Shown piece after piece: positions 1-9,491 of a stretch of DNA of 64,000 bases. Numbering within the stretch: the first letter of the stretch is position 1; the number at the start of each line of letters is the position of its first letter. Under the pieces are notes generated by a model, which was given only the letters and a program-made list of their open reading frames with translations, searched no databases and was not told where the DNA came from. The translations under genes were made by a program, and so were the position numbers. Origin of the DNA: Thioclava sp. SK-1 (GTDB taxonomy: Bacteria; Pseudomonadota; Alphaproteobacteria; Rhodobacterales; Rhodobacteraceae); NCBI RefSeq assembly GCF_001705665.1, contig NZ_MDHA01000040.1, positions 1-64,000 of the forward strand, given 5' to 3'.

Positions 1-170
1 GCTTCTTCAAATCCCTCAAGGCCGAGCTGATCTGGCGAAACACATGGCAAACACGCCGGGATGTTGAGGTCGCGGTGTTCGAATACATCAACGGCTTCTA
101 CAACCCGCGCAGGCGCCATTCAGCCTTGGACGGAAAATCACCCGTGGCCTTCGAAAAACTCGCCGCCTAA
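1..170 (+). mobile_element. IS3-family transposase (OrfB) C-terminal remnant, cut by window edge
   Basis: The frame from position 3 to the TAA at 168-170 encodes the last 55 residues of an IS3-type integrase-like transposase. It contains the characteristic tail FFKSLKAEL, then YINGFYNPRRRHSAL and SPVAFE, which is the end of the DDE integrase core. The rest of the element lies left of the window. I could not identify a terminal inverted repeat in the following bases. The roughly 270 bp between this tail and the LysR pseudogene hold no recognisable gene. Confidence 0.85.
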
Positions 171-444
171 GATGAGCAACACACCGGAACAGAAACGGTG
201 CGGGGGAACTGAACCAATCTCCCTCAGACAAAGCATGCGTGGGCCCGCAGCCAAAGTCTTTGTCATTCGCAAGCAAGAATTCGGTATGTTTTCTGTTTTA
301 GCGGTTGCAGCACTAGACGCAATATCTAACCAGTAATCATCTTCCATAACGACCCCGGGCAGAGAAATGTCTTCAAAATTTGCCGCGGACTATGCCCTCG
401 CAGTGAGCTAAGGGCAATGCTCACGAAGGGGATTGCCAACTTAA

Positions 445-1092
445 CGCCCGCAGCATCTGCGCATTGTCAGCATGCCGCGGACCGCAATGTCGGTGGTGGC
501 GCCGGCCGTCGCACGGTTTTCGCAAGACATGCCTGGGGTGGAAATCTCGCTTGATCTGCGCGGTCACCGCGACATGGACTCCTGGATCAACGGGCGCGAA
601 TATGACCTTGGCTTTGGCAATGTGCCGATCTCGCATCATGCTGCCGTGGGCACGCCAATGGCCCGCGCCGCGCTAGAGCTGTTGATGCCGGCGGGCCATC
701 GGCTGGCCGGGCATGACAAGATCCCGCTGGAGGCGCTGCGCGGCGAAACATTGGTCAATCAGCTCCCCGGTATGTTGCTGCGCAATCAGGTGGATGCCTT
801 GCTGGAAACCCGCCAGATACGTGCCGCACGTGAGGTGCTGACCAATTCTTCTCAGATGTAGCAACAATTGGTGGCCAGCGGCGCGGGCGTGGCGATCATT
901 GATCGGCTTAGCACACTGGCCGCGCTGCCCGGCCAGTTGGTGTCGCGCCCGCTGGACCCCACGCGCTGGGTGGTGTTTGGCACGATTCAACATCGCGAAA
1001 GCGCGCCCTATCCCGTGGTCCAGACCCTGATCGGCGCATTGCGCGAACAGATCCAATCCTGTGCCGTGCCGGGCGCGATCGAGGTGGTTTAA
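445..1092 (+). pseudogene. LysR-family regulator fragment, HTH lost and internal amber stop
   Basis: The reading frame from 445 encodes a LysR substrate-binding domain (LRIVSMPRTAMSVVAPAV, later VASGAGVAIIDRL). An in-frame TAG at 859-861 interrupts it, and the frame continues unbroken to the stop at 1090-1092. A TAA at 442-444 closes the frame upstream, and no winged-HTH coding sequence is found before it. The gene has therefore lost its DNA-binding domain and also carries a nonsense mutation. Its position next to the transposase tail suggests that the insertion event removed the 5' part. A functional product is very unlikely. Confidence 0.8.
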
Positions 1093-1342
1093 CACCATCA
1101 TCACCGGCCCCTTGGGCAAGGCCGCAATCCGCCCGGCCCACAGGCTGCCACGCGGCGATGCCTCTTGCAGCGCGGGGCGGCGATGGGGCAAAACAGGGCA
1201 TAACGGCGCCGGTCTTGCGCCGCCCCTCTGGTTCAGCCCAGCCCCGAAACAGGAAGGACCCGCCGTTGGAACGCTATCTGATCCCTGCTGTGCCATGTGC
1301 CCCGCGCCTTGCGCGTATCGCGTCATGGCAAAGGATGCCCGC

Positions 1343-2023
1343 ATGAGCATGACACAGGCCGAGGCCCTTCTTGCCTCCCGCCGTTCCACGCGTGCGTTTT
1401 TGTCCGATCCGGTGCCGCGCGCCGATATCGAACGGATTTTGCGCAGTGCACGGGCTGCGCCCAGCGGGGCGAATTTGCAGCCGGGCCGGTTCCATGTGCT
1501 GACAGGGGACGCGCTGCGCGATCTTAGCGCGGCGCTGGTCGGCGCGGTGGATCGTGGCCAGCCGCCGGTGTCGCAATATTCCTATTTTCCGGATCCGATG
1601 CCTGCGGATTTGAAGGCCAAGCAACGTGCCGCGGGCTATGCGCTTTATGCCGCACTGGGGGTTGAGCGGCGCGATGTGCAGGGCCGTCGCGCGCAATTTC
1701 GCCGCAATTATGAATTTTTTGGTGCGCCGGTCGGTATCGTCGTGACGATTCATGCGGGCATGGGCAAAGGCTGTTTTATGGATCTTGGCATGGCGCTTAT
1801 GGCCTTGATGATCGCGGCGCAGGGGTTGGGATATGCCACTTGCGGCATTGGTGCGCTGGCGAATTACGCCGATGTTGCGCATGATCATCTTGGGTTGGCG
1901 CAGCCAGAGCTGATCGTCTGCGGTCTGGCCCTTGGCCGTGCAGATCCGCAAGCGCCGCAAAATCAGTTCTGCACCGAACGCGATACACTGGACCGATTTG
2001 CGACGCTGCGCGGTTTCACCTAG
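1343..2023 (+). CDS. nitroreductase-family FMN oxidoreductase
   Basis: The product is about 226 residues long and belongs to the nitroreductase fold. The N-terminal SRRSTRAF segment is the usual FMN-phosphate-binding arginine cluster, followed by RSARAAPSGANLQPG, and a later FMDLGMALMALMIAAQGLGYATC helix region is typical of the family. Members use FMN and NAD(P)H to reduce nitro groups, quinones or enones; the substrate here cannot be told. The start at 1343 is preferred over an in-frame ATG at 1325 because AAGGA lies 8 bp upstream of 1343. The gene converges on the thiolase gene and their 3' ends overlap by 8 bp. Confidence 0.8.
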   Translation: MSMTQAEALLASRRSTRAFLSDPVPRADIERILRSARAAPSGANLQPGRFHVLTGDALRDLSAALVGAVDRGQPPVSQYSYFPDPMPADLKAKQRAAGYALYAALGVERRDVQGRRAQFRRNYEFFGAPVGIVVTIHAGMGKGCFMDLGMALMALMIAAQGLGYATCGIGALANYADVAHDHLGLAQPELIVCGLALGRADPQAPQNQFCTERDTLDRFATLRGFT

Positions 2024-3143
2024 CAAGCAGCACGGCCGTTCCCAATCCGCCCGCCGCAGCAATCGCTGCCAGCCCGATGCCCCCATGGCCAGCATAATCG
2101 TTGCGCGCGCCCAATTCATGCACCAGCCGCACCGCGTTGATCGCACCGGAAGCCCCAACCGGATGGCCGCGCGCCAATCCCCCGCCGCCAAGATTGACGA
2201 TACCCGGATCAATCCCGGCGCCTTGCATGCAGGCAATGGCCTGCACAGCATAGGCTTCCATGATTTCGGCCACGCTTAGGTCGGTCGCGCGCAGGCGGTG
2301 GCGTTCCAGCAAGGTGGTGATTGCGGCGACGGGCGCACTTCCGGGCTGATCGGGCCGCGCGCCCCGCGTCAGCCCCCCAAGATAGCGCAGGCCAGGCCGT
2401 CCCAGCCGGTCGGCCACCCGCTGTGACACCAACACCAACGCCGCCGCCCCATCCGCCGCCACCGCCGCATTTGCCGCCGTGATCGTGCCCGATAAAACCG
2501 GCGCGCGTGCCGCGATTTTTGAGGATAGCGCACGGGTGAACGCGTCACGTTTCAACCCGGCCACAGGCACGATTTCATCGCCAAAATCTGCCGCCAAAGC
2601 TTTGCGATGGCTTGCGACCGCCCACGCATCTTGGGCGGCACGGGACAATCCATGCTCCTGTCCCAATATATCGGCAGCCACGTCCATTTCGGGGTCGCGT
2701 TCGGGCCATGGGGTGAAGGGCGGCCTGTCATAGGGAATGGGCGCGCCGCCATCGGGATCGGTGCGCAGCCGCAAGGGCCGGCGCGAATAGGATTCGACCC
2801 CGCCCGCCACAACCACCTCTGCCTGCCCCGCCGCGATCATTCCTGCTGCGACAACCACCGCATCCAGCCCGCCGCAGCATTGCCGGTCCAGCGTCAGTCC
2901 CGCCACGCGCTCTGGCAGGCCCGCCGCCAGCGCCGCAACCCGTGCCGGGTTGCCGCCCGCCCCCAGCGCATTGCCCAACACCACTTCATCCACATCATGC
3001 GCCATCAGCCCGGCCCTGAAGATCGCGGCTTGCAAAACTGGTGCGGCCAAATCCTGTAGGGCCAGCCGCGACAGCCCCCCCCCGCGCGGCGCCACCGCCG
3101 AGCGCATGGCAGACAGCACACGAACCCCCCCGGCCATTGTCAT
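2016..3143 (-). CDS. thiolase-family acetyl-CoA acyltransferase-like protein
   Basis: This protein of about 375 residues has the two-domain thiolase layout. The nucleophile region reads LDRQCCGG, with the catalytic Cys at about residue 89, and the C-terminal active-site His lies in GGGLARGHPVGASGA. The second catalytic cysteine, normally in a CxGGG-type motif near the C-terminus, is replaced: the segment reads GLAAIAAAGGLG. Start 3143 is chosen because its ATG overlaps the TGA of the upstream ligase gene (ATGA), which implies translational coupling. A degradative role after acyl-CoA formation is an inference, and the missing Cys makes normal thiolysis doubtful. Confidence 0.75.
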   Translation of the reverse strand: MTMAGGVRVLSAMRSAVAPRGGGLSRLALQDLAAPVLQAAIFRAGLMAHDVDEVVLGNALGAGGNPARVAALAAGLPERVAGLTLDRQCCGGLDAVVVAAGMIAAGQAEVVVAGGVESYSRRPLRLRTDPDGGAPIPYDRPPFTPWPERDPEMDVAADILGQEHGLSRAAQDAWAVASHRKALAADFGDEIVPVAGLKRDAFTRALSSKIAARAPVLSGTITAANAAVAADGAAALVLVSQRVADRLGRPGLRYLGGLTRGARPDQPGSAPVAAITTLLERHRLRATDLSVAEIMEAYAVQAIACMQGAGIDPGIVNLGGGGLARGHPVGASGAINAVRLVHELGARNDYAGHGGIGLAAIAAAGGLGTAVLLAR

Positions 3144-4366
3144 GCTGTGGCCCCCAAGCGATGTGCGATCTGCGCCAGATCGGGTTTGCCAGAGACGGTT
3201 TGCGGAAAATCCGCCATGGCGATCACCTGTCGCGGTGTGGCCAACGTGCCAAATTCGGTGCGGCAAAGTGCCAACAGCCGCGCATGGGTGGCCGCATCAT
3301 CTGCCCCGGCGATGACGGCGATCAGATGCACCCCACGGCGCGGGTCCGGACACGGCAGCACCGCACAATGATCGACTGCGCCATCGGCCAGCAAGAACGC
3401 CTCGATATCTTCGGGAAAGACGTTGCGATCTGCGATTGTCACCATGCGGCTGCGCCGTCCCGCCACGGTCAAAAACCCGTCGGCATCCAATCGGCCCAGC
3501 TCTCCGACGCTGACGAACCCGTTTTGCCAGCGGGTATCGGGACTGTGGCCTTCGGCATATCGCTCAAACAGATAGGGGCTGCGCACCCAGATCTCACCGA
3601 TCTGCCCGGCGGGGGCATCGATGGACAGTTCTACCCCCGGATAGGCCCGGCCCACCGTCCCCTGTGGCATGTCGGGGCCGCCCCATGTGATGAAACTGGT
3701 CTCGGCTGCGCCATAAAATTCGCGCAAACTGGCCTGCGGGCACAGCCGCGCCAAAACATCGCGCAGCCCGGCTGGCATCCGGCCACCACCGCACAGGATA
3801 TGGCGCAACCGCGGCAGGGCCTGCCCGGCGGTGGCAATCAGCCGAAGCTGCGTCGGCGTAGCATACAGCACCGTCGCCCCATGGGCGGACAGCGCCAAGG
3901 CCTGCTGCGCGGGACGCTGTCCGCCCAGACACAGCAGATCCGCGCCCAAATAAGCCGCCTCGGCAATCGCATAAAGCGGCAACGAATGTTGCAATGTCCC
4001 AAGCACGCCAATGACATCGGCAGATGTGATCGCAAGCGCGCAGGCATTCACCCGAAAGCTGGCAATCCATGAGGCGTGACTGCGCCGGATGGCCTTGGCA
4101 GCACCCGTGGTCCCTGAGGAGCGGCTTTGCAAGATCCCGCGCTCCGCCTGCGGCAGCGGCGTGATCCCGTCGGGACCAATGGCAAACCCGGCCCCCACGG
4201 CCAAAGCCGCCTGTAGGTCGCGCAGCATTTGGCCCGGCACCTTGGGCATGCGGATATGGCAGTCGCGGTGCCAGCGAAAATGGACATCGTTCACGGCAAA
4301 AAAGCCCCTTGGACCTGCAATCACACGCCCCTTTTCGCCCATGCCGCCCCAGGAAGCAAAGCGCAT
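3140..4366 (-). CDS. AMP-dependent acyl-CoA synthetase/ligase, short N-terminus
   Basis: This protein of about 408 residues belongs to the adenylate-forming (ANL) superfamily. Visible motifs in order are the P-loop SRSSGTTGAAKA, the adenine-binding YGAAETSF, the GELGRLDADGFLTVAGR hinge region and a C-terminal SGKPD with the catalytic lysine. It activates a carboxylic acid with ATP and CoA. At about 400 residues it is shorter than the usual 500-550, because the N-terminal subdomain before the P-loop is reduced to about 80 residues. It is the first gene of a two-gene unit with the overlapping thiolase-like gene. The exact start is uncertain, as no strong ribosome-binding site precedes 4366. Confidence 0.75.
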   Translation of the reverse strand: MRFASWGGMGEKGRVIAGPRGFFAVNDVHFRWHRDCHIRMPKVPGQMLRDLQAALAVGAGFAIGPDGITPLPQAERGILQSRSSGTTGAAKAIRRSHASWIASFRVNACALAITSADVIGVLGTLQHSLPLYAIAEAAYLGADLLCLGGQRPAQQALALSAHGATVLYATPTQLRLIATAGQALPRLRHILCGGGRMPAGLRDVLARLCPQASLREFYGAAETSFITWGGPDMPQGTVGRAYPGVELSIDAPAGQIGEIWVRSPYLFERYAEGHSPDTRWQNGFVSVGELGRLDADGFLTVAGRRSRMVTIADRNVFPEDIEAFLLADGAVDHCAVLPCPDPRRGVHLIAVIAGADDAATHARLLALCRTEFGTLATPRQVIAMADFPQTVSGKPDLAQIAHRLGATA

Positions 4367-4399
4367 CTTTGTGCGGGACCCATCAGCATCGCCACCGGG

Positions 4400-5368
4400 C
4401 TAGGCGTTCAACCCTTTCATGCCCTCTGGCGTATAGCGTTCACCCGCCACAGACAGTGTCGATAGCGCATCCAGATCGCGCAGCTCATCAGGCGTCAGCG
4501 CCACGTTTGCCGCCGCGATATTGTCGTGAAGCCAGCGCAGGCGTTTGGTGCCCGGGACCGGCACAATATCGGGGCCCTGCGCCAAAAGCCACGCCAGCGA
4601 CACCTGTGCAGCCGTGCATCCATGCCGCGCGGCCACCTGCGCAACCCGGTCTGCGATCTGGCTGTTTGTGCCCATCGCACCGGCCTGAAACCGCGGCAAT
4701 GATCGGCGAAAATCATCGGCATCCAATTGACCGATTTGTCCGGTCAAAAATCCACGCCCCAAAGGCGAATAGGCGACAAACCCCACGCCCAGTTCACGGC
4801 AGGTCGGCAGCACGCTGTCCGCCACTTCGCGTGTCCACAGCGAATATTCCGTTTGCACCGCCGTCACCGGATACACCGCATGCGCCCGGCGCAGCGTTTG
4901 CGCGCTGACCTCGCACAGGCCGATATGGGCGATTTTGCCCTGTTTGACCAATTGCGACAGCACGTCCATTGTCTCTTCTATCGGCTGGTCGGGGCTGATG
5001 CGGTGGACATAATACAAATCGATCTGTTCACGCCCCAGCCGGCGCAGTGACCCTTCGCATGCCGCGCGGATATAGGCCGGGCTGTTGTCCAGACTGCGCC
5101 GATATTCACCTGCCGTCCGCACGATCCCAAATTTCGTCGCCACCTTGACACTTGCGCCGTGGCGCAAAAAATTGCCGATCAGCGTCTCATTATGGTGCGG
5201 GCCGTAGGTATCGGCGGTATCAAGCATATCAATCCCGCCCTCCACTGCCGCATGCAGCACCTGCATCGAGGTGGCATCATCGCGCGGGCCGTAAAACTCG
5301 CTCATTCCCATGCAGCCAAGCCCTAAAGCAGAGGTTGTGAAACCTTGACCAAGTGTTCTGTGATGCAT
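4400..5368 (-). CDS. aldo/keto reductase
   Basis: This NADP-dependent aldo/keto reductase has about 322 residues. Motifs include LGLGCMGMSEFYG near the N-terminus, the catalytic Asp/Tyr segment DTADTYGPHHNE, an ATKFG strand with the catalytic Lys, YYVHRISP with the active-site His, and VPVPGTKR in the cofactor-binding region. It is of the group that reduces aldehydes or oxidised sugars; the substrate is unknown. The start at 5368 follows the ribosome-binding sequence AAGGAAAGGATGAGAAG. It is divergent from a LysR gene with 86 bp between them, so that regulator probably controls it. Confidence 0.85.
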   Translation of the reverse strand: MHHRTLGQGFTTSALGLGCMGMSEFYGPRDDATSMQVLHAAVEGGIDMLDTADTYGPHHNETLIGNFLRHGASVKVATKFGIVRTAGEYRRSLDNSPAYIRAACEGSLRRLGREQIDLYYVHRISPDQPIEETMDVLSQLVKQGKIAHIGLCEVSAQTLRRAHAVYPVTAVQTEYSLWTREVADSVLPTCRELGVGFVAYSPLGRGFLTGQIGQLDADDFRRSLPRFQAGAMGTNSQIADRVAQVAARHGCTAAQVSLAWLLAQGPDIVPVPGTKRLRWLHDNIAAANVALTPDELRDLDALSTLSVAGERYTPEGMKGLNA

Positions 5369-5454
5369 CTTCTCATCCTTTCCTTGTGGATCACGACCTA
5401 GGATGCCAATTTTCATTTTTGGAATATATACTCAGTGACGGAAGGTTGCTTTTC

Positions 5455-6348
5455 ATGAACGGAAAACTTGTGTGGGATGATCTTCAGGTTTTTCTGGCTG
5501 TCGCGCGGCATCACACGCTCAGCGCGGCGGCGGGGCAGCTTCATCTTGGCGTTGCGACGGTGTCGCGCCGGATTGAACGGCTGGAGAAATCCCTTGGTCA
5601 GCCGCTGTTTTTGCGCCATCAGACCGGCCTTCAACTGACCGAGGATGGCACAGCCCTGCGCGAACATGCCGAGGTGATGGAGGCCGCGGCACGATCGGTC
5701 ATCGGCGGGCGGCAACAGGCGGATGTGTCAGGAACCGTGCGCCTTGCCACTGCGGAAACTTTTGCCACACATCTGATCTTGCCGGAAATCGGGCGTTTGC
5801 GCGCCGCGCATCCTGGCCTGACGCTGGAAATCGTAACCGATATTGCCACGGTTAACCTGCATCGCCGCGATGCAGATATTGCCCTGCGGATGGTGAAACC
5901 CGAACGTGGAAACGTGTCTGTGCAGCGTCTGGGCGTGCTGGGCTATGGGCTGTATGGGTCTGCGGACTATATGAAGGGGCGACGGCAGCCGGCGGATACA
6001 GCTGCCTTTGAACATGACAGTTTTATCGTCTGGACTGAAACGCAGGCCCATCTACCTGCCGCACAATGGCTGGACCGGATGCTGCAGGGACGGCGTCCGG
6101 GGGTGATTACCTCTTCTGTGGCGTCGCAATTCGCGGCCTGCTGTGCGGGACAGGGGCTGGCAGTGTTGCCGCATTTTTTGGCACAAGACCGGTTGATTTG
6201 TCTGACGGCAGAGCTGGGCATCGACCAGGATATTTGGCTTGTCACGCAGTCTGATCTTGCACAATCACGCCGGGTGAAAGCGGTGGCACAGTTTTGCCGT
6301 GATCTGATTGCAACCCATCGAAAAAGGTTGCGCATGACAGGCAGCTGA
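5455..6348 (+). CDS. LysR-family transcriptional regulator
   Basis: The product is about 297 residues. It has an N-terminal winged HTH (WDDLQVFLAVARHHTLSAAA, then VSRRIERLEKSLGQPLF) and a C-terminal substrate-binding domain. The start at 5455 places the HTH at the usual distance from the N-terminus and has GGAAGG upstream. An in-frame ATG at 5353 would add an atypical leader and overlap the divergent gene. The regulator is transcribed away from the aldo/keto reductase and most likely regulates it and itself. The inducer is not apparent. Confidence 0.85.
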   Translation: MNGKLVWDDLQVFLAVARHHTLSAAAGQLHLGVATVSRRIERLEKSLGQPLFLRHQTGLQLTEDGTALREHAEVMEAAARSVIGGRQQADVSGTVRLATAETFATHLILPEIGRLRAAHPGLTLEIVTDIATVNLHRRDADIALRMVKPERGNVSVQRLGVLGYGLYGSADYMKGRRQPADTAAFEHDSFIVWTETQAHLPAAQWLDRMLQGRRPGVITSSVASQFAACCAGQGLAVLPHFLAQDRLICLTAELGIDQDIWLVTQSDLAQSRRVKAVAQFCRDLIATHRKRLRMTGS

Positions 6349-6488
6349 ACCTGTCTGCCAATACCAAGATTAAACTGAATTTACACCCTAAGCGGGAGAA
6401 GTTTCAAAAACATTTGGCCCGAACATAAGTTTTTAAGCCCTTTTGCATAGCGTTCATCCTGAAATGCCGCGACGCAGAAGGTTCTCTA

Positions 6489-9308
6489 ATGAAGATCGTC
6501 TTTTCTCTTGTGGTTGTATTTATCATGGCGCAACCGGTCCATGCGCAAACCGAACGTTTTGCGCTGCAAAGCAATCTGGACCATGTCTGGACGATGATGG
6601 CCGCCGGGCTGGTGTTTTTTATGCAGGCGGGTTTTTTGCTGATCGAAGCCGGCTCGGTGCGGGCCAAAAACTCGATCAATGTGGCGCAGAAAAACCTGTT
6701 GGATTTCTTGCTGTCAACGGCGGCCTTCGGGCTGGTGGGATATGCGCTGATGTTTGGTCAATCCTATGGTGGGTTGATCGGGTGGTCGCATGATCTGGCC
6801 TTTTTCCGCATTGATGGGGATTGGAACCTGACATTTTTCGTCTTTCAGCTGGTCTTTTGTGGCACTGCCGCAACCGTGGTTTCCGGCGCGGTGGCGGAAC
6901 GGATGTCCATGGGCGGATATATCCTGATGACCCTGACCATCGGTTTGGTTTTATACCCTGTGGCGGGGCATTGGACTTGGGGCGGGCTGCTTAGCGGGTC
7001 GCAAGAGCCCTTTCTTGCGCGTATGGGGTTCATTGATTTTGCTGGGTCAACGGTGGTGCATTCAATGGGTGCATGGTGCGCGCTGGCTGCGGTGATCGTG
7101 CTTGGGCCAAGGCGGGGCAAATATGATGCCGATGGCAAGCCAGTTGAATTGCATGGCCATTCGCCCATTTTAACCACACTTGGCGCATTGGTGCTTTGGG
7201 TGGGCTGGATCGGGTTCAACGGGGGCTCCACGACGGCGGGCACCCCGGCTTTTGCGCATATCATCGTCAACACGATGTTGGCGGGTGCGTTCGGCGGCGT
7301 GGCGCAATTTTTGCTGGGATATCTGCTAAAGGGTTATAACCGCCCGGAATTTATGATCAACGGCCTGCTTGGGGGCTTGGTTGCGATCACCGCTGGCTGT
7401 GATGCCGTCACCCCGCAGGGCGCAGTTTGTATCGGTTTGGCCGGCGGGGTTATCACTTTTGTCGCGCGTGAGTTTTTGGAAAGCCGGATGCGCCTTGATG
7501 ATCCGGTTGGCGCGATCGCTGTGCATGGCGCGGCCGGGGCCCTGGGCACGATCCTGGTGGGGGTCTTGGCGCAAGATGCCTATCTTTTGGCCGGAAGCCG
7601 TCTGGCGCAGATCGGCATACAGGCCATGGGCGTTGGGGTCTATTTTCTATGGGCTTTTGGCCTGATGTTCACGGTGTTAAAATGCGCGCATTGGCTATTG
7701 CCCGCGCCCGAGGGTAGCCCCTCTTACCTGCGTGTGCCGCGCCAAGACGAAGATGACGGGCTGAACATGTCAGAACATCGTGCGCCGCTTGGGCTTGCCG
7801 CTGTGTCTCGTGCGATGCAATTGGTGATCGATGACCCAAAGGCGGAATTTGAGGCCATTCATGTCGAACCCGGGGATGAGGCCTATGACCTGGCCGTGCA
7901 ATTCAATCAGATCATGGAGCGGCTACGCGAACGTGTGGCCCAAGAACGCGCGCAAAGCGCAAGCGCCTCTGAGATCGACAGCTTCTTACAAGACTTAACC
8001 GATGTCATGACCGCCTATCGTCAGGGGGATTTCACCCGCAGCTTGGACAGTGCAAAACTGCCCCGACAATTCGTCGGATTGGGGCGCACGATCAATGATA
8101 TGGGCCAAGAGGTGCATGACACGATGGACGAGCTGCGCATTGTCATCGAAGCGCTTGCACAAGGGGATTTATCCCGTCGGATGGGTGGCGATAAAACCGG
8201 CGTCTTTAATGTGATTCAAAGCAAGATCAACTTTAGCCTTAGCGAAATCGCCTCTGTGATGGGGGATGTCGAACAGGCGGTAACTGCGGCCAGTGCCGGT
8301 GACTTTTCGACAAATCTGCGCACCCAGGGGCGGCACGGATATTTGCAACGCCTCAGCCAGGGGATCAATGCGATCAATCACATCGCGACCGAAGGGCTTG
8401 CCGATATCGCCTCCGTTATGGAGCAGATGGCAAAGGGCAATCTGACCTGCACGATGCGCGACAACCATCAAGGCGCGTTCGGCGTTATCGCACAAGACGT
8501 CAATCGATCTGTTTCGCAACTGCGGGATATGATCGAGGAAACGCGATCCTCTCTTGAGAAGGTCTTTGCGACATTTCAGATGATCGAAAACCAAACCGCC
8601 CGCGTTACCGAAGCCGCACGCAGCAACGAGGCGCGCGTCAAAGCCTTAAGCGCGGCACTGACACAGGCGGGCGCACAGATCAGCGGCAATGATGCAAGGA
8701 TCCGCGAAGCACATGATCAGGCCGATACGGTCCACAAGGCACTGGAACGTTCGCGCGCGATTTCGGCCACGACGGTTCTTGACATGGAGGCCGCGAATGA
8801 GGCGGTGCAAAAAATCACCAGCTCCCTAAGCCAGATTGATGATGTCGCAAGCCAGACTCATCTGCTGAGCCTGAACGCCTCGGTGGAGGCTGCGCGGGCG
8901 GGCAGCAATGGCGTCGGATTTGCCGTCGTGGCGGGTGAGGTCCGTCAGCTTGCAACCCGTTCGGCGCAGACCGCACAGGGTGTAAGCCACTTTGTCGAAG
9001 CGGTGCAGACCAAGGTAAAAGAAACGGCAAACGGGGTCCATGAAACCGGCAATAATCTGGATCAGGTCCACGGCAGTGTCGCACGCACCACCGCATTATT
9101 TGGCGAGATCAGCACGACATGCGCATCCGTTGCAACAATCATGCAAGAGCTTTTTGGCGATCTGGACCAGATCAGCCGCGCGTCCAGCGAAAGCCTGCAA
9201 ACCTCGGAGGCTGCAAATCAGGCCGTTTCCAATATGCAAGCCACCATGCATACCGCGATGGGGCACCTCAATCGGTTTCACCAATCCGACTCTGATCTGG
9301 CAGCGTGA
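6489..9308 (+). CDS. ammonium transporter fused to poly-HAMP and chemoreceptor signalling domain
   Basis: A single uninterrupted frame of 939 residues carries two usually separate proteins. Residues 1-20 look like a signal peptide and about 30-405 form a complete Amt/Mep channel. The channel has DFAGSTVVHS (Asp183, first twin-His at 191), WVGWIGFNGGS (242-244) and AVHGAAGALG (second twin-His at 346). After a cytosolic linker, residues 440-685 show repeated HAMP-like units with recurring QGDFT/QGDLS/AGDFS/KGNLT motifs. Residues 690-930 form an MCP signalling domain whose hairpin tip (LLSLNASVEAARAG, then GFAVVAGEVRQLATRS) is well conserved. This predicts an ammonium-sensing chemoreceptor or transceptor. 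No glnK neighbour is present, and I see no C-terminal CheR/CheB pentapeptide. Confidence 0.9.
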   Translation: MKIVFSLVVVFIMAQPVHAQTERFALQSNLDHVWTMMAAGLVFFMQAGFLLIEAGSVRAKNSINVAQKNLLDFLLSTAAFGLVGYALMFGQSYGGLIGWSHDLAFFRIDGDWNLTFFVFQLVFCGTAATVVSGAVAERMSMGGYILMTLTIGLVLYPVAGHWTWGGLLSGSQEPFLARMGFIDFAGSTVVHSMGAWCALAAVIVLGPRRGKYDADGKPVELHGHSPILTTLGALVLWVGWIGFNGGSTTAGTPAFAHIIVNTMLAGAFGGVAQFLLGYLLKGYNRPEFMINGLLGGLVAITAGCDAVTPQGAVCIGLAGGVITFVAREFLESRMRLDDPVGAIAVHGAAGALGTILVGVLAQDAYLLAGSRLAQIGIQAMGVGVYFLWAFGLMFTVLKCAHWLLPAPEGSPSYLRVPRQDEDDGLNMSEHRAPLGLAAVSRAMQLVIDDPKAEFEAIHVEPGDEAYDLAVQFNQIMERLRERVAQERAQSASASEIDSFLQDLTDVMTAYRQGDFTRSLDSAKLPRQFVGLGRTINDMGQEVHDTMDELRIVIEALAQGDLSRRMGGDKTGVFNVIQSKINFSLSEIASVMGDVEQAVTAASAGDFSTNLRTQGRHGYLQRLSQGINAINHIATEGLADIASVMEQMAKGNLTCTMRDNHQGAFGVIAQDVNRSVSQLRDMIEETRSSLEKVFATFQMIENQTARVTEAARSNEARVKALSAALTQAGAQISGNDARIREAHDQADTVHKALERSRAISATTVLDMEAANEAVQKITSSLSQIDDVASQTHLLSLNASVEAARAGSNGVGFAVVAGEVRQLATRSAQTAQGVSHFVEAVQTKVKETANGVHETGNNLDQVHGSVARTTALFGEISTTCASVATIMQELFGDLDQISRASSESLQTSEAANQAVSNMQATMHTAMGHLNRFHQSDSDLAA

Positions 9309-9468
9309 TTGGCCGCCACAGTTGGGCATTGCACAGCGGTATGATGGCTAAAGCCCCCGAGCAGAAATCACAGTGTGGCGCCTGTGGGTATCATACGCCC
9401 TATCCGCAATAAGAGTGGCGAGCGCTTGATCAGGTCAAACCTGTTCCAATAGGTCACGCATGGGCGTC

Positions 9469-9491
9469 TATCACACTGGATTCGTGTGATA
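9469..9491. promoter_or_regulatory. inverted repeat, candidate operator upstream of intradiol dioxygenase
   Basis: TATCACAC and GTGTGATA form perfect 8-bp arms around a 7-bp spacer, about 200 bp upstream of the dioxygenase start. The 383-bp stretch 9309-9691 carries no recognisable gene. This repeat and the one at 9632-9649 are its most structured parts. Regulator identity is unknown. Confidence 0.4.

Noticed and set aside
673-1389. 238-residue minus-strand frame across the LysR pseudogene
   Set aside because: Low-complexity Arg/Ala/His-rich translation opposite a recognisable LysR domain; no family features.
1274-2251. Long minus-strand frame opposite the nitroreductase
   Set aside because: Opposite-strand shadow of a G+C-rich gene; the plus strand has clear nitroreductase motifs.
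3041-4072. 343-residue plus-strand frame opposite the acyl-CoA ligase
   Set aside because: The minus strand carries all ligase motifs; this translation shows none.
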